64,000 nucleotides of DNA from Aeromonas allosaccharophila (GTDB taxonomy: Bacteria; Pseudomonadota; Gammaproteobacteria; Enterobacterales; Aeromonadaceae): positions 62,001 through 126,000 of the forward strand of contig NZ_CDBR01000053.1 in NCBI RefSeq assembly GCF_000819685.1. Reading direction: 5' to 3'. Each line of letters begins with the position of its first letter. Position 1 is the stretch's first letter. The notes under the pieces were generated by a model. The model did not search any database. It was not told the DNA's origin and saw only the letters and a program-made list of their open reading frames with translations. Shown here piece by piece: positions 26,934 through 36,251 of this stretch. A program made the translations under genes and the position numbers.

Positions 26934-28373
26934 TCAGCTCTCGTCGGCGATCTGGATCGGCTGCTGCTGATAGATGCTCTCCAGCACCCCCTTCTCGAAT
27001 ACGGTCCAGGGCCACGGCGCCTTGCTGGCACGGTAGCGCTCATGGGTGGCCGGATCTTGGGACAGGCCGCGCTGGAACATCACGAACGCCTTGCGCTGGC
27101 CGCCTGCCGTGTCGATAAAGCCCACCAGATTGGAGGTGCCGGTGATGGTACCGGTCTTGGCGTGCACCTTGTTCTTCATCATGGGGGCGGTGACACTGCG
27201 GCGCCACGCCAGGGTGCCATCAACCTGGGAGCTTGGCAGCAGCTTGATCAGGCCAAGCTCGGCATCATTCTTCTGGATGAAGTTGAGCACCGACATCATC
27301 TGACGGGCGCTGATGAGATTGTGAGCGGAGAGACCGGAGCCATCGGCCAGGGTGGCGTTGCCCAGATCGATGCCGTTCTTGGTCAGGATGGCGCGCACCG
27401 CCATGGTGCCGCTGCGATAGCTGCCCGGCTTGTTGTAGTAGTGACGACCCACGGTTTTGAGGAAGGTATCGGCATAGAGGTTGTCCGATTTCTTCAGCAT
27501 CTTGGCCAGCATCACCGGCAGGGAGACCGAGTAGTGGGTGCCGAGGGTCTCTGCCCCTTCAGGGGCCTTGTGGGTGACCCGCAGCAGGCCATCATGCTTG
27601 ATACCGGCACGGTTCATCGCCCAGCGGATGTTGTCCCAGCCCCAGGCTTCCACGTCGTGGATGGCGAAACGCAGACCCTGCGGCTCCTTGTTCGGGGTGA
27701 TGCAGCCCTTGAGCTCGTAGAAGTTGCCCTTGGCCATGTCCACTTCCAGCGCGCAGAACTGGCGCGCCATGTCGCCATAGCTCATCACCTCCACGTTGTC
27801 GGCACCGATGCCGATGGGCACGCCGGTGGCTACATTGCCCACCGCCGGTTTGCCAATCTGGGTGGCAGTGATGGTGCCGTAGGCGCAGTTCTTGTCGATG
27901 ATGACCGAGGAGACGGGCGCGGCGAAGCAGAGGGTCTGATCCCCCCACGACCAGCCGTTGCCGCGTTCGTAGCCGTTGTAGGCGCCGGTGTTGACGTAGA
28001 CATTGCCCTTGATGCTGGTGACGCCGAGCTGTTTGAACAGGGCCAGCAGATCCATGCGGGAGAGGGTGGGGTCGCCGACGAAGTTGATCCAGATATCGCC
28101 GTTGATGGTGTCACCCTGTTTGGCACCGGGTTGGGCCTGAATGTCGGTGGCGAAGCGGAAGTCGGCACCCAGCTCGAGGCGGGCCGCCAGCGCGGTGAGC
28201 ACCTTCATGGTGGAGGCGGGGGCGATCATCTGATCCGCGTGGCGGGCGAACTCGACGCCGTTATTGCCCTGCACCATGATGGCGTACTGGCCACCCTGAG
28301 GGGGCGTCAGCGGGGCGGCATGAGCCGCCAGAGAAGAAAAGAGAGCACAAAAACCAATCAACAGCCGCTGCAT
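26934..28373 (-). CDS. dacB: D-alanyl-D-alanine carboxypeptidase/endopeptidase (PBP4)
   Basis: 479 residues, S13-type penicillin-binding protein of DacB length. Signal peptide of about 19 residues ending AHA. Active-site motifs: ASTMK (S54 nucleophile, K57), SDN in KKSDNLYAD, and KTG in HAKTGTI. A long insert between the first and second motif is typical of PBP4. It trims peptide cross-bridges of peptidoglycan in the periplasm. Monocistronic; AACGTTAGAGGATG-like purines lie directly before the ATG. Confidence 0.95.
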   Translation of the reverse strand: MQRLLIGFCALFSSLAAHAAPLTPPQGGQYAIMVQGNNGVEFARHADQMIAPASTMKVLTALAARLELGADFRFATDIQAQPGAKQGDTINGDIWINFVGDPTLSRMDLLALFKQLGVTSIKGNVYVNTGAYNGYERGNGWSWGDQTLCFAAPVSSVIIDKNCAYGTITATQIGKPAVGNVATGVPIGIGADNVEVMSYGDMARQFCALEVDMAKGNFYELKGCITPNKEPQGLRFAIHDVEAWGWDNIRWAMNRAGIKHDGLLRVTHKAPEGAETLGTHYSVSLPVMLAKMLKKSDNLYADTFLKTVGRHYYNKPGSYRSGTMAVRAILTKNGIDLGNATLADGSGLSAHNLISARQMMSVLNFIQKNDAELGLIKLLPSSQVDGTLAWRRSVTAPMMKNKVHAKTGTITGTSNLVGFIDTAGGQRKAFVMFQRGLSQDPATHERYRASKAPWPWTVFEKGVLESIYQQQPIQIADES

Positions 28374-28487
28374 AACATCCTCTAACGTGACGAAGGGCCC
28401 GGCAGTGGTGCCGACCCTGATAATTCAACCAGCCGATGCGGGATCGACGGGGGGTAACGCAATTCATGCCATGTATGCCGGTCGCCA

Positions 28488-30269
28488 TCATGCCAGCGAG
28501 TTGGCGGTACGATAGCGACCCTCATAATCAAAAATTTTCTCTTTTATCTGCCAGAAGCGCCCCGATTTGCGGGCGATGACAAAATCCGGATGACGGAACT
28601 GGCTTTGCGCGGCCAGCACGCTCGCCAGGGTGGCAAATTCGGGCTCCAGCCCCGGGGCGGGCCAATGATGACGCACAAAGTGCTGTTGAAACAAGCGCCG
28701 CGCGCCCGGGGAGTGAAATCCGAAGTATTCACTGAGGGTCAACCCATCCTCATCGTGGTAGGTCACCTCCAGCCGCTCCCCCTGTTTGCCGCGCCCGGCT
28801 GTGAGGGTTAGCCCGGCGCAGCGGATCACCATGCAATCTTTGAGATTGAGCGCCTCTTTGAGCTTGTCGTCAGGGTCCACCAGCAGCTGATCGCAGCTCT
28901 GGCAGCGGCGGGCGGCGATGTCATTCTCCGCGCCGCAGCCGGGGCAGATCTTGGCGCGAAAGCGGTAGTCACACTCCTCGCGGTTGCCCTCGTCATCTTC
29001 AAACAGCCCCTGACAGCGGCGGCCGTAGTGCTCGATCACCTTGCCATCCTCGTCGGTCTTGCCCCAGAAGGTGTTGGCAAAGCCGCAGGCGGGGCAGGGC
29101 ACCTGTACCGGCTCGGTACCGGCGTGGGGGCGGGGCTCCCCCACTTCGGGGGCGAACAGGTTGAAGTTGTTGCCGGCGTAGTCGAGCACCAGACAATCGC
29201 TCTTGCCCGGCGAGAGACGCAGGCCCCGCCCGACGATCTGCTGGTAGAGGGAGACCGACTCAGTGGGCCTGAGCATCACGATAAGATCGACATGGGGGGC
29301 ATCAAAGCCGGTGGTGAGCACCGCCACGTTGACCAGAAACTTGAGCTCGCGCGCCTTGAAGGCGTTGATGAGGGCATCGCGCTCCGGCCCCGGCGTCTCG
29401 CCGGTGATAAGGGCCGCCTGCTGGCCTCTGGCCCCAAGCAGGCCGTGAATTTCCCGTGCATGCTCGACGGTGGCGGCGAAGATCATCACCCCCTGCCGGT
29501 CGGCGGCATACTCCAGCACCTGACTCAGGATATGGGGGGTGACCCGCTGCTGGCGCTTGAGCTCTCCGTTGAGATCTGCCTCGCTAAAGAGGCCGTTCTC
29601 CCGCGGCACCAGCTTGCTGAAGTCGTAGTGGACTATGGGGGCATCCACCATGCGCGGTGGGGTCAGGTAGCCGTTTTTGACCATAAAGCGCAGGGGCAGC
29701 TCGAACACGCAGTCGCCGAACAGCCGCTCGCCGTGGCTCTTGACCATGCCGTGGTAGTGGCGCCGGTAGATCCAGCCCAGCCCGAGCCGATAGGGGGTGG
29801 CGGTGAGGCCGAGGATCTTGAGGGCGGGATTGGCGGCCTTGAGGTGGTCGATCACCTGATGGTACTGGCTATCGTCATCGAGCGAGACCCGATGGCACTC
29901 ATCGATGATCAGCAGCGAAAACGCCCCGTCGAAGGCAGCCAGATTGCGGGCGACCGACTGCACCGAGCCGAACACCACCTGGGCGCTTGCCTCCTTGCGA
30001 TCCAGACCGGCAGCGAAGATATCGGCCTTGAGCCCCCACGCCTCGTACTTGCCGTGGTTCTGCTCCACCAGCTCCTTGACGTGGGCCAGCACCAGCACCC
30101 GACCGCGCGCCTTGCGGGCCAGCTCGGCGATCACCAGACTCTTGCCGGCCCCGGTGGGCAGCACTACCACGGCGGGATCCGGGTGTTTGCGAAAGTGGCT
30201 GATCACGGCGTTGACGGCGTCGGTCTGATAGGGTCTGAGAACGAACATGGGGGCGTGGTGTTTTGGCAT
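28488..30269 (-). CDS. radD: DEAD/DEAH-box helicase-like DNA repair ATPase RadD
   Basis: 593 residues, closely matching E. coli RadD/YejH (586). Walker A LPTGAGKS at 37-44, DECHR (motif II), [10 protein letters not shown] (motif III), [25 protein letters not shown] and [10 protein letters not shown] (motif VI). A zinc-binding region follows, [13 protein letters not shown] and [18 protein letters not shown]. RadD interacts with SSB and acts in double-strand break and template-switch repair. The ATG used adds seven residues to the E. coli start; the ATG at 30248 is the alternative. A TATAAT lies 22 bases upstream. Confidence 0.94.
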   Translation of the reverse strand: MPKHHAPMFVLRPYQTDAVNAVISHFRKHPDPAVVVLPTGAGKSLVIAELARKARGRVLVLAHVKELVEQNHGKYEAWGLKADIFAAGLDRKEASAQVVFGSVQSVARNLAAFDGAFSLLIIDECHRVSLDDDSQYHQVIDHLKAANPALKILGLTATPYRLGLGWIYRRHYHGMVKSHGERLFGDCVFELPLRFMVKNGYLTPPRMVDAPIVHYDFSKLVPRENGLFSEADLNGELKRQQRVTPHILSQVLEYAADRQGVMIFAATVEHAREIHGLLGARGQQAALITGETPGPERDALINAFKARELKFLVNVAVLTTGFDAPHVDLIVMLRPTESVSLYQQIVGRGLRLSPGKSDCLVLDYAGNNFNLFAPEVGEPRPHAGTEPVQVPCPACGFANTFWGKTDEDGKVIEHYGRRCQGLFEDDEGNREECDYRFRAKICPGCGAENDIAARRCQSCDQLLVDPDDKLKEALNLKDCMVIRCAGLTLTAGRGKQGERLEVTYHDEDGLTLSEYFGFHSPGARRLFQQHFVRHHWPAPGLEPEFATLASVLAAQSQFRHPDFVIARKSGRFWQIKEKIFDYEGRYRTANSLA

Positions 30270-30290
30270 GGTACGGCGCAGGGTGGCGCC

Positions 30291-30296
30291 ATTATA
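30291..30296 (-). promoter_or_regulatory. -10 box of radD
   Basis: TATAAT on the minus strand, giving a leader of about 15 bases before the ATG at 30269. The -35 region is poor, so the promoter may be weak or activated. Confidence 0.5.
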
Positions 30297-30312
30297 GGGT
30301 GCTTGCCGTCAC

Positions 30313-30346
30313 AAAAACAGCGGGCCGGCATGATGCCGGCCCGCAG
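30313..30346 (-). terminator. Intrinsic terminator of the yiaWV operon
   Basis: Perfect GCGGGCCGGCAT/ATGCCGGCCCGC hairpin (about 30320-30344) followed on the minus strand by TGTTTTTG. Confidence 0.85.
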
Positions 30347-30362
30347 GGTGCTTGGTTGCTGA

Positions 30363-31400
30363 TCAATGGAACGGGAAGATGTAGTTCATCCAGCTTGCCA
30401 TGCGCAGCAGCACTTTGCGCATCACAGATACATGGTGGAAGTACTGGGTGTAGACCGCAGCCTGCCCGCTGGCACCGGCAATCATCTGATACTTGGCCCA
30501 CTCGGGGTCGGTAATGGAGATAACTACCGGCAGGCGACCCGGACGCACCGCCGTGGTCTGATCCAGCAGACCGGCGTTAGCCTGCACGTTACCGGCGGCA
30601 ATGGCCGGGATCACCGCAGTCACCTTGCCCTTGAAGATCTTGCCGGGGATGCCATCGATCACCACTTCGGCCTCGTCGCCAATCGCCAGACGCTGCATGC
30701 TGTTTTGCCAGAACCAGCCAACATAGGCGGTCTCATCCTTGTGGATGAAGGTCATTACCGGGCGGTACATGAAGGGGGTGGCGATCATGCCGGGGCGCAG
30801 GGCCAGCTGTACTACATGGCCATCGCTCGGGGCATAGACCACGGTCTGTGCCAGCTGGTATTTGGCTTCATCCAGCTGGGCTTGCAGATCTTCCATCGTG
30901 GCCTTCTGCTGGTCAATCTGGGCCACGATATCGTCCACATTGGCCTGGGTCACGTCGAGGTCGCGTTGCTTGCCCACGCCACGGCGCATCAGGTCGCTGG
31001 CGCGATCCCGATCCAGCTTGGCGGAGCGCAGCCGCGCTTCGATGGATTTGAGATGTTCGCGGTTGGATTCGACCCGAGCGGTGAGGCTGTCTGCCTTCAG
31101 GCGGAACGGCTCGTCATCAAGGCGAAACAGTACATCCCCTTTTTTCACCAGCTGGTTGGGTTTCACCGGGACTTCAACGACCCGGCCCTTGACCAGCGGC
31201 ACAATCGGGGTGGAGATGTAGTAGTTGCGCGCCATCTCCGAGTAGGGATGGTTGTAGTTCATCAGTATGATCAGGGCGCCGATGATGATGATGCCACCCA
31301 GTGCTGCGGTGGGAACCGTCCACTTGTTGAGCGGGATACGGAAGATTTTGAATACGGCCACACACAGTGCCGTATAAGTCAGGATCAGTAGCAGGTCCAT
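30363..31400 (-). CDS. yiaV: HlyD-family membrane fusion protein, YiaV/YibH type
   Basis: 345 residues. Hydrophobic segments at about 3-20 and 31-50 are followed by the periplasmic adaptor: KGRVVEVPVKPNQLVKKGDV (lipoyl half), a long coiled coil at about 105-180, and the second lipoyl half AQTVVYAPSDGHVVQL. Such adaptors bridge an inner-membrane transporter and an outer-membrane channel, but no pump gene adjoins it. Four bases separate it from yiaW, the same pairing as E. coli yiaW-yiaV and yibI-yibH. Substrate unknown. Confidence 0.88.
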   Translation of the reverse strand: MDLLLILTYTALCVAVFKIFRIPLNKWTVPTAALGGIIIIGALIILMNYNHPYSEMARNYYISTPIVPLVKGRVVEVPVKPNQLVKKGDVLFRLDDEPFRLKADSLTARVESNREHLKSIEARLRSAKLDRDRASDLMRRGVGKQRDLDVTQANVDDIVAQIDQQKATMEDLQAQLDEAKYQLAQTVVYAPSDGHVVQLALRPGMIATPFMYRPVMTFIHKDETAYVGWFWQNSMQRLAIGDEAEVVIDGIPGKIFKGKVTAVIPAIAAGNVQANAGLLDQTTAVRPGRLPVVISITDPEWAKYQMIAGASGQAAVYTQYFHHVSVMRKVLLRMASWMNYIFPFH

Positions 31401-31403
31401 GGT

Positions 31404-31742
31404 TTATCCCTGTTGCTCACTCTGTTCGATAGTGTTGATACGGCTCTTCAGATCGGCCAGCTCCTGCTTGAGGGCGGCCAGATCGTCTTCATCTTTTTCC
31501 AGCCGTTGGCTAAAGCCCCAGCCGCGATCCGGCCGATAGAGGGTTGCCCAGATCCAGAGGAAGGGCCACAACACATGCAGGGTAAACAGGCTGACCCAAC
31601 CCGCGACATGAATAGCGTCCTGATGAGGGTGATTCCGGTGTTTGGCAATATCGTAGGGAATATCGTGGATCACGATGACTCCATAAAAAATGACCAGCCC
31701 GACAAAGACGAGCAGGCCAAGAGCAAAATAATCAAGGGCCAT
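31404..31742 (-). CDS. yiaW: DUF3302 inner-membrane protein, YiaW/YibI type
   Basis: 112 residues. Two membrane segments (about 5-26 and 45-67), a conserved-looking HDIPYDIAKHRNHPHQDAIH loop between them, a WGFSQRLEKDE stretch and a C-terminal coiled coil. The sequence and its pairing with an HlyD-like gene match DUF3302. GGAGGTTATAA precedes the ATG. Function unknown, presumably a partner of the adaptor protein. Confidence 0.88.
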   Translation of the reverse strand: MALDYFALGLLVFVGLVIFYGVIVIHDIPYDIAKHRNHPHQDAIHVAGWVSLFTLHVLWPFLWIWATLYRPDRGWGFSQRLEKDEDDLAALKQELADLKSRINTIEQSEQQG

Positions 31743-31907
31743 TTATAACCTCCACTGGCATGACGCGCAGCTTAATCATGGGTTCCAACAAGCGCTAAAG
31801 CAATTAAGAATCACATATTTATCGTTATTTCGCACGGAATCTTAAGCGCTTTCGCTGTATTGAAGCTGAAGCCATCACACAGTTTTGTTATTACTCTATT
31901 TGTCATT

Positions 31908-31934
31908 AAAAAAGGCGCCATAAGGCGCCTTTTT
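31908..31934 (-). terminator. Intrinsic terminator of cstA
   Basis: AAAAAAGGCGCC (31908-31919) and GGCGCCTTTTT (31924-31934) around ATAA; the minus strand ends in T6. Confidence 0.88.
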
Positions 31935-31963
31935 ATGCTGTTTTTTGCAGCATTTTTTGCGTA

Positions 31964-33385
31964 TTACCCTTCACTGGCACGGCTGACCAGCGGTTGGCGG
32001 AATTTCACCAGGAAGGCAACGGTAATCACTGCGGTGGCGGCCAGACCGATGATGGTGGAGATCCCCATCTCCAGCCCGAACCCGATGGGGGCGTTGGCCA
32101 GATAAGTGAACACCACGGCGGTCATGAACATGGCGGGAATGGTGCAGACCCAGTGCAGCTTGCCCTCTTTGATGAGGAAGGCAGCCGCAGCCCACAGCAT
32201 GATGACGGCGGTGGTCTGGTTGGCCCAGCCGAAGTAGCGCCAGATCACCCCGAATTCAGCCTTGGAGATGATAAAACCAAGGATAAACATGGGGATGGCA
32301 ATCAGCAGACGCTTGGCCAGCGGCTTCTGGGTCATCTTCAGGAAGTCCGCCACGATCAGACGAGCACTGCGAAACGCGGTGTCACCAGAGGTGATGGGCA
32401 GGATCACCACGCCGAGGATGGCCAGAATGCCACCGACTGTGCCGAGCAGGCTGGTGGAGACTTCGTGTACCACGGCTGCCGGGCCGCCGTTGGCCATGGT
32501 AGCGTTGAGTGCTTCGGTGCTGTCGTAGAAGGAGAGACCCAGGGTGCACCAGATAAGGGCGATGATCCCTTCACCGATCATTGCACCGTAGAAGATGAAG
32601 CGGCCGGATTTTTCGTTCTGCATGCAGCGCGCCATCAGCGGTGACTGGGTGGCGTGGAAGCCGGATACCGCGCCACAGGCGATGGTGATGAACAGCAGCG
32701 GCCACAGTGGCAGTTCGGTCGGGTGCAGGTTGGAGAAGTCCATCCCGGTGTTGTAGAAGCCTTTGCCGGAGGCGATCAGGCCAACGATGAGGCCGACCGA
32801 CATGAAGACCAGCAGGGCGCCGAAGATGGGATAGAAGCGACCGATGATCTTGTCGATGGGGACTATGGTCGCGAGGATGTAGTAGGCAAAAATTGCCACA
32901 ATCCAGTAGACCAGATCGGTGGAGGTGAGGTTGGCGAGCAGCCCTGCCGGGCTCAGCACGAATACCACGCCCACCAGCATCAGCAGCACTACGGCAAACA
33001 GGTTCATGAAGTGCTTGGCGGCGGTGCCCAGATGTTCACCGACCACGGTCGGCACCGAGGCACCCTTGGCGCGCACCGACAGCATGCCGGAGAAGTAGTC
33101 GTGTACCGCACCGGCGAAGATGCAGCCAAAGACGATCCAGAGCATGGCGACCGGACCGTAGAGGGCACCGAGGATCGGGCCGAAGATGGGGCCGACGCCT
33201 GCGATGTTGAGCAGTTGCACCAGATAGACTTTTTTGTCCGACATGGGGACATAGTCCACCCCGTCAGCCATGGTAATGGCGGGGGTTTTCAGCTCGGGTT
33301 TCGGGCCAAATATCCGCTCGATGAACTTGCCATATATGAAGTAGCCGGCCACAAGCAAGCCGACACAGAGGAAGAACCAGATCAT
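31964..33385 (-). CDS. Short CstA-family transporter, probable pyruvate/peptide carrier
   Basis: 473 residues with about 12-14 membrane segments. IAGVGPIFGPILGALYGPVA, FGCIFAGAVHDYFSGMLSVR, GFHATQSPLMARC and PITSGDTAFRSARL are CstA hallmarks. It lacks the long C-terminal part of E. coli CstA and BtsT (about 700 residues) and belongs to the shorter subfamily. E. coli BtsT imports pyruvate under control of BtsSR; the btsS and btsR genes lie directly upstream here, so pyruvate uptake is a reasonable inference. AGGAGCG precedes the ATG. It sits 139 bases behind btsR and may have its own promoter. Confidence 0.85.
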   Translation of the reverse strand: MIWFFLCVGLLVAGYFIYGKFIERIFGPKPELKTPAITMADGVDYVPMSDKKVYLVQLLNIAGVGPIFGPILGALYGPVAMLWIVFGCIFAGAVHDYFSGMLSVRAKGASVPTVVGEHLGTAAKHFMNLFAVVLLMLVGVVFVLSPAGLLANLTSTDLVYWIVAIFAYYILATIVPIDKIIGRFYPIFGALLVFMSVGLIVGLIASGKGFYNTGMDFSNLHPTELPLWPLLFITIACGAVSGFHATQSPLMARCMQNEKSGRFIFYGAMIGEGIIALIWCTLGLSFYDSTEALNATMANGGPAAVVHEVSTSLLGTVGGILAILGVVILPITSGDTAFRSARLIVADFLKMTQKPLAKRLLIAIPMFILGFIISKAEFGVIWRYFGWANQTTAVIMLWAAAAFLIKEGKLHWVCTIPAMFMTAVVFTYLANAPIGFGLEMGISTIIGLAATAVITVAFLVKFRQPLVSRASEG

Positions 33386-33524
33386 TGTTACGCTCCTGCA
33401 TTGTTATTTTTTAGTGTGCAGAGCGAGTCTAAAACGGTTGCGCCTGTCTGGCAGGTGAAACCACCCGAGCGGCGTTTTGGCGCGCCGAGCGGTCGGCGGC
33501 TGTGATCAGGCGCACACTCTTGGC

Positions 33525-34229
33525 TCAGTCCAGTCCCAGCTGATCCTTCAGTTCCTTGAGATAGCGGCGGCTGACCGGCACCCGGGCGCCGCTTGGGGTG
33601 ACGATTTCCGCCAGCTGGTTATCCAGCAGCCGGATCTCGAAGATGGCGTTGGGGGAGACCAGATACTGGCGGTGGCAGCGCAGCAGCGGACTCTTTTCTT
33701 CCAGAGATTTGAGGGTGAGCTGGGTGTGGAACAGCTCGCCCTGACAAGCCACATGGACGCCACCGAGATCGGAGAAGGCATACTCCACCTGTGCGATGGG
33801 CAGCAACCTGACCCGATTGTGCAGATAGCCCGGAATGTGTTCGATGGTGGGGGCCAGCCGCTCGATGGGCTGCGGGGAGATATCCTGCTTGAGGCGAGCG
33901 AGGGTTTTGGCGAGGCGCGCGGGCTCCACCGGTTTGAGCAGGTAGTCGAAGGCGTTCTCTTCGAAGGCCTGAATGGCATACTCGTCAAAGGCGGTGACAA
34001 AGACGATGCGGGGTAGGGGATCGAGCATGGCAACCAGTTCCATACCGCTCAGCTTGGGCATCTGGATATCGAGGAACACCACGTCGGGCTTGAGCCGTTG
34101 AATAAGCGGCAGCGCCTCGATGGCGTTGGCCGCTTCCCCGACTATCTCGATGGCGGGATCGCAGGCAAGGAGCTGTTTCAGCTCCTCACGGGCGTAGAGT
34201 TCGTCATCGACAATCAGGGTGCGGATCAT
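33525..34229 (-). CDS. btsR: LytTR-family response regulator BtsR
   Basis: 234 residues. Receiver domain with the acidic pair DD (8-9) and phospho-acceptor D54 in VFLDIQMPKLSG, then TAFDEYAIQAFEENAFDYLLKP. A LytTR DNA-binding domain runs from about 130, with LLRCHRQYLVSPN and VPVSRRYLKELK. The match to E. coli BtsR (YehT, 239 residues) is strong throughout. The ATG at 34229 overlaps the btsS stop (ATGA). An earlier GTG start is open but unsupported. Confidence 0.93.
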   Translation of the reverse strand: MIRTLIVDDELYAREELKQLLACDPAIEIVGEAANAIEALPLIQRLKPDVVFLDIQMPKLSGMELVAMLDPLPRIVFVTAFDEYAIQAFEENAFDYLLKPVEPARLAKTLARLKQDISPQPIERLAPTIEHIPGYLHNRVRLLPIAQVEYAFSDLGGVHVACQGELFHTQLTLKSLEEKSPLLRCHRQYLVSPNAIFEIRLLDNQLAEIVTPSGARVPVSRRYLKELKDQLGLD

Positions 34230-35896
34230 GGTTGCTCCTTGGGGATGGTGAACGAAACCCGGGTCCACTGCTCCGGCTCGCAGTTAATGGTCACGCCATA
34301 ACGTTCGCCAAAGGCACTCTTCAATCGCCGGTCGACGATGGTCATGCCAAGACCATCGCCAGCGGGGCGCGCTTGCCAGGCACCGGCGTTGTCTTCCACA
34401 TGGATGGTGACGCTGGCGGGCTGTTCCTCGGTCCAGAGGCGAATGCGCCCCTGCGCCAGCAGGGTCGAGATGCCGTGCTTGATGGCATTCTCGATCAGTG
34501 GTTGCAGGGTGAAGCTGGGTAGCCGCAGTGTGGCCAGATGGGGCGGAATGTCGTTTATCACCGTCAGCCGATCGCCAAAGCGGGCCAGCTCGATCTCCAG
34601 ATAGGATTGGCAGTGCTCCTGCTCCTCCTGCAGGGTGGCAAGACCGCTCTGGCGCTTGAGGTTCTTGCGAAAGAACAGCGACAGATGCAGCAGCAGGTCT
34701 CGCGCCTTGTCCGGATCGCGCCGGGTGATGGCACTGATGGTGTTGAGGGTGTTGAACAGAAAGTGGGGGTTGATCTGGGCCTGGATAAGTTTCAACTCGG
34801 ACTGCACCAGCAGCCGCTGATGCTGCTCCAGCCGACCGGCCAGCAACTGCTGTGACAGCAGGTTGGCAATCCCTTCCCCCAGGGTGTGGTTGATCTTGAG
34901 AAACAGCCGTTTCTTCGGCTCGTAGAGCTTGATGGTGCCGATCACCCCCTTGTCTCCCTGCAGCGGGATCACCAGCACCGAGCCCAACTGGCAAGCGGGG
35001 GAGAGGCTGCAGCGATAGGGCTGGCTGTTGCCATCGGCAAACAGCACCTTGTTGTGGGCGATGGCCTTCATGGTGATGGCCGATGCAATGGGGGTGCCCG
35101 GCAGATGGTGATCTTCCCCGGTGCCGATAAAGGCGAGGATCTTCTCGGTGTCCGTGATGGCGACTGCCCCTACGCCAGTCTCTTCCTGAATGATGCGGGC
35201 AATCTTGCTGCTCGCCTCTGGCGTAAAGCCCTGACTCATGGTCCCCACGGTGCGGTTGGCGATATTGAGCGCCTTGGCGGAGAAGACTCGGGAGAACTTC
35301 TCATACATCCGCTGCTGGTCGCGGATCATGCTGATAAAGAGCGCCGCGCCACAGGAGTTGGCCAGGATCATCGGGGTCGCGATGGTGCGCACCAGCAGCA
35401 GGGATTTGTCGAACGGGGTTGCCACCAGCAGGATGATTATCATCTGCAGGATCTCGGCGTAGAGGGTGGTAAAGAAGGCGATGCGCGGTTCAAACAGGGC
35501 GTCCGTTCGTCCCGAGCGCATCAGCCGCCAGTGCACAATGCCCCCGAGCAACCCCTCGCAGGTGGTGGAGATGGCGCAGGCGAGATCAGTAAATCCCCCC
35601 AGCGTATAGCGGTGCAGACCGCCGGTCAGTCCCACCAGAAAGCCCACCAGCGGGCCCCCCAGCAACCCTCCGAGCACGGCGCCGACCGCCCGGGTGTTGG
35701 CGATGGCATCGTCGATATCGAGGCCCACATAGGTGCCGAGGATACAAAAGCTGGAAAAGATGATGTATATCAGTATCTTGTGAGGTAGTCTCACCGAATA
35801 GTTGGCAAGTGGGCGCAGCAGCGGGCTCTTCGAGAAGAGATAGGCGATCACCAGGCTGACGCTCATCTGTTGCAGCAAGGAGAGGACCAACTGCAT
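34226..35896 (-). CDS. btsS: LytS-type sensor histidine kinase BtsS
   Basis: 556 residues. A 5TM-Lyt transmembrane sensor (about 1-190) with LGGLLGGPLVGFLVGLTGGL, a GAF domain (about 215-345, PYRCSLSPACQLGSVLVIPL), and a His_kinase domain with phospho-acceptor H378 in QINPHFLFNTLN. The ATPase part shows LQPLIENAIKHG and GDGLGMTIVDRRL. It matches E. coli BtsS (561 residues), a high-affinity pyruvate receptor. ATGAGGAGCG precedes the ATG. Confidence 0.94.
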   Translation of the reverse strand: MQLVLSLLQQMSVSLVIAYLFSKSPLLRPLANYSVRLPHKILIYIIFSSFCILGTYVGLDIDDAIANTRAVGAVLGGLLGGPLVGFLVGLTGGLHRYTLGGFTDLACAISTTCEGLLGGIVHWRLMRSGRTDALFEPRIAFFTTLYAEILQMIIILLVATPFDKSLLLVRTIATPMILANSCGAALFISMIRDQQRMYEKFSRVFSAKALNIANRTVGTMSQGFTPEASSKIARIIQEETGVGAVAITDTEKILAFIGTGEDHHLPGTPIASAITMKAIAHNKVLFADGNSQPYRCSLSPACQLGSVLVIPLQGDKGVIGTIKLYEPKKRLFLKINHTLGEGIANLLSQQLLAGRLEQHQRLLVQSELKLIQAQINPHFLFNTLNTISAITRRDPDKARDLLLHLSLFFRKNLKRQSGLATLQEEQEHCQSYLEIELARFGDRLTVINDIPPHLATLRLPSFTLQPLIENAIKHGISTLLAQGRIRLWTEEQPASVTIHVEDNAGAWQARPAGDGLGMTIVDRRLKSAFGERYGVTINCEPEQWTRVSFTIPKEQP

Positions 35897-36034
35897 AAAA
35901 AACGCTCCTCATAAGCCAGCCGAAAAAATCACCAGCCCGTGAATAAGTGTGATCAGGATCTTGTTCTGTTGGCCCACATGGCCGCAATCGGCGGTCAGTT
36001 TGCCAGAACAAGTGAATAAAACCATATTAAATCA

Positions 36035-36161
36035 GCACGTTAAATTGATATTTGTGTAAGCGACAGCGGGTTGGTATTGATGGATAGAGCATGAATGTAT
36101 CCGCTGGATACGCCACACGGAGGTGGCATGCTCCGCCCGGCCCCTTGGCTGGGCGTTTTTT
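36035..36161 (+). ncRNA. Candidate free-standing structured small RNA
   Basis: A 353-base gap between btsS and the HD-GYP gene. TTGCCA (36000-36005), N17, CATATT (36023-36028) is a fair promoter that would start near 36035. A nested fold follows: P1 GAGCAT (36087-36092) pairs with ATGCTC (36128-36133), enclosing P2 GTATCC-GCT-GGATAC (36097-36111) and P3 GCCAC-ACGGAG-GTGGC (36112-36127). One base later comes a terminator, CGCCCGGCC (36134-36142), CCTT, GGCTGGGCG (36147-36155) and T6. The P3 loop presents ACGGA, a CsrA-type ANGGA motif. No open frame uses it and no plus-strand gene lies downstream, so a trans-acting RNA is likelier than a riboswitch. Its 5' end is predicted only. I do not recognise an Rfam family. 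Confidence 0.6.
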
Positions 36162-36222
36162 ATACATGGTCAGATGGCAACCTTCCGATGGGAGTTCGAG
36201 CAATTATTCCGGTTTGTCCAAT

Positions 36223-36251
36223 GAGTTATCCCCAGCTTCTGGGGATAACTC
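36223..36251 (-). terminator. Long perfect hairpin at the end of the HD-GYP gene
   Basis: GAGTTATCCCCAG (36223-36235) and CTGGGGATAACTC (36239-36251) form a 13-bp stem around CTT and overlap the gene's stop codon. There is no T tract; each arm holds a DnaA-box-like TTATCCCCA. Probably a terminator or mRNA end protector. Confidence 0.55.

Noticed and set aside
33386..33524. BtsR target repeats upstream of cstA
   Set aside because: No repeat matching the recalled ACC-type BtsR sites was found; regulation by BtsR is left as inference from gene order.
36087..36133. Hammerhead ribozyme or known riboswitch in the three-way junction
   Set aside because: The hammerhead CUGAUGA and GAAA cores are absent, and no gene lies downstream on that strand.
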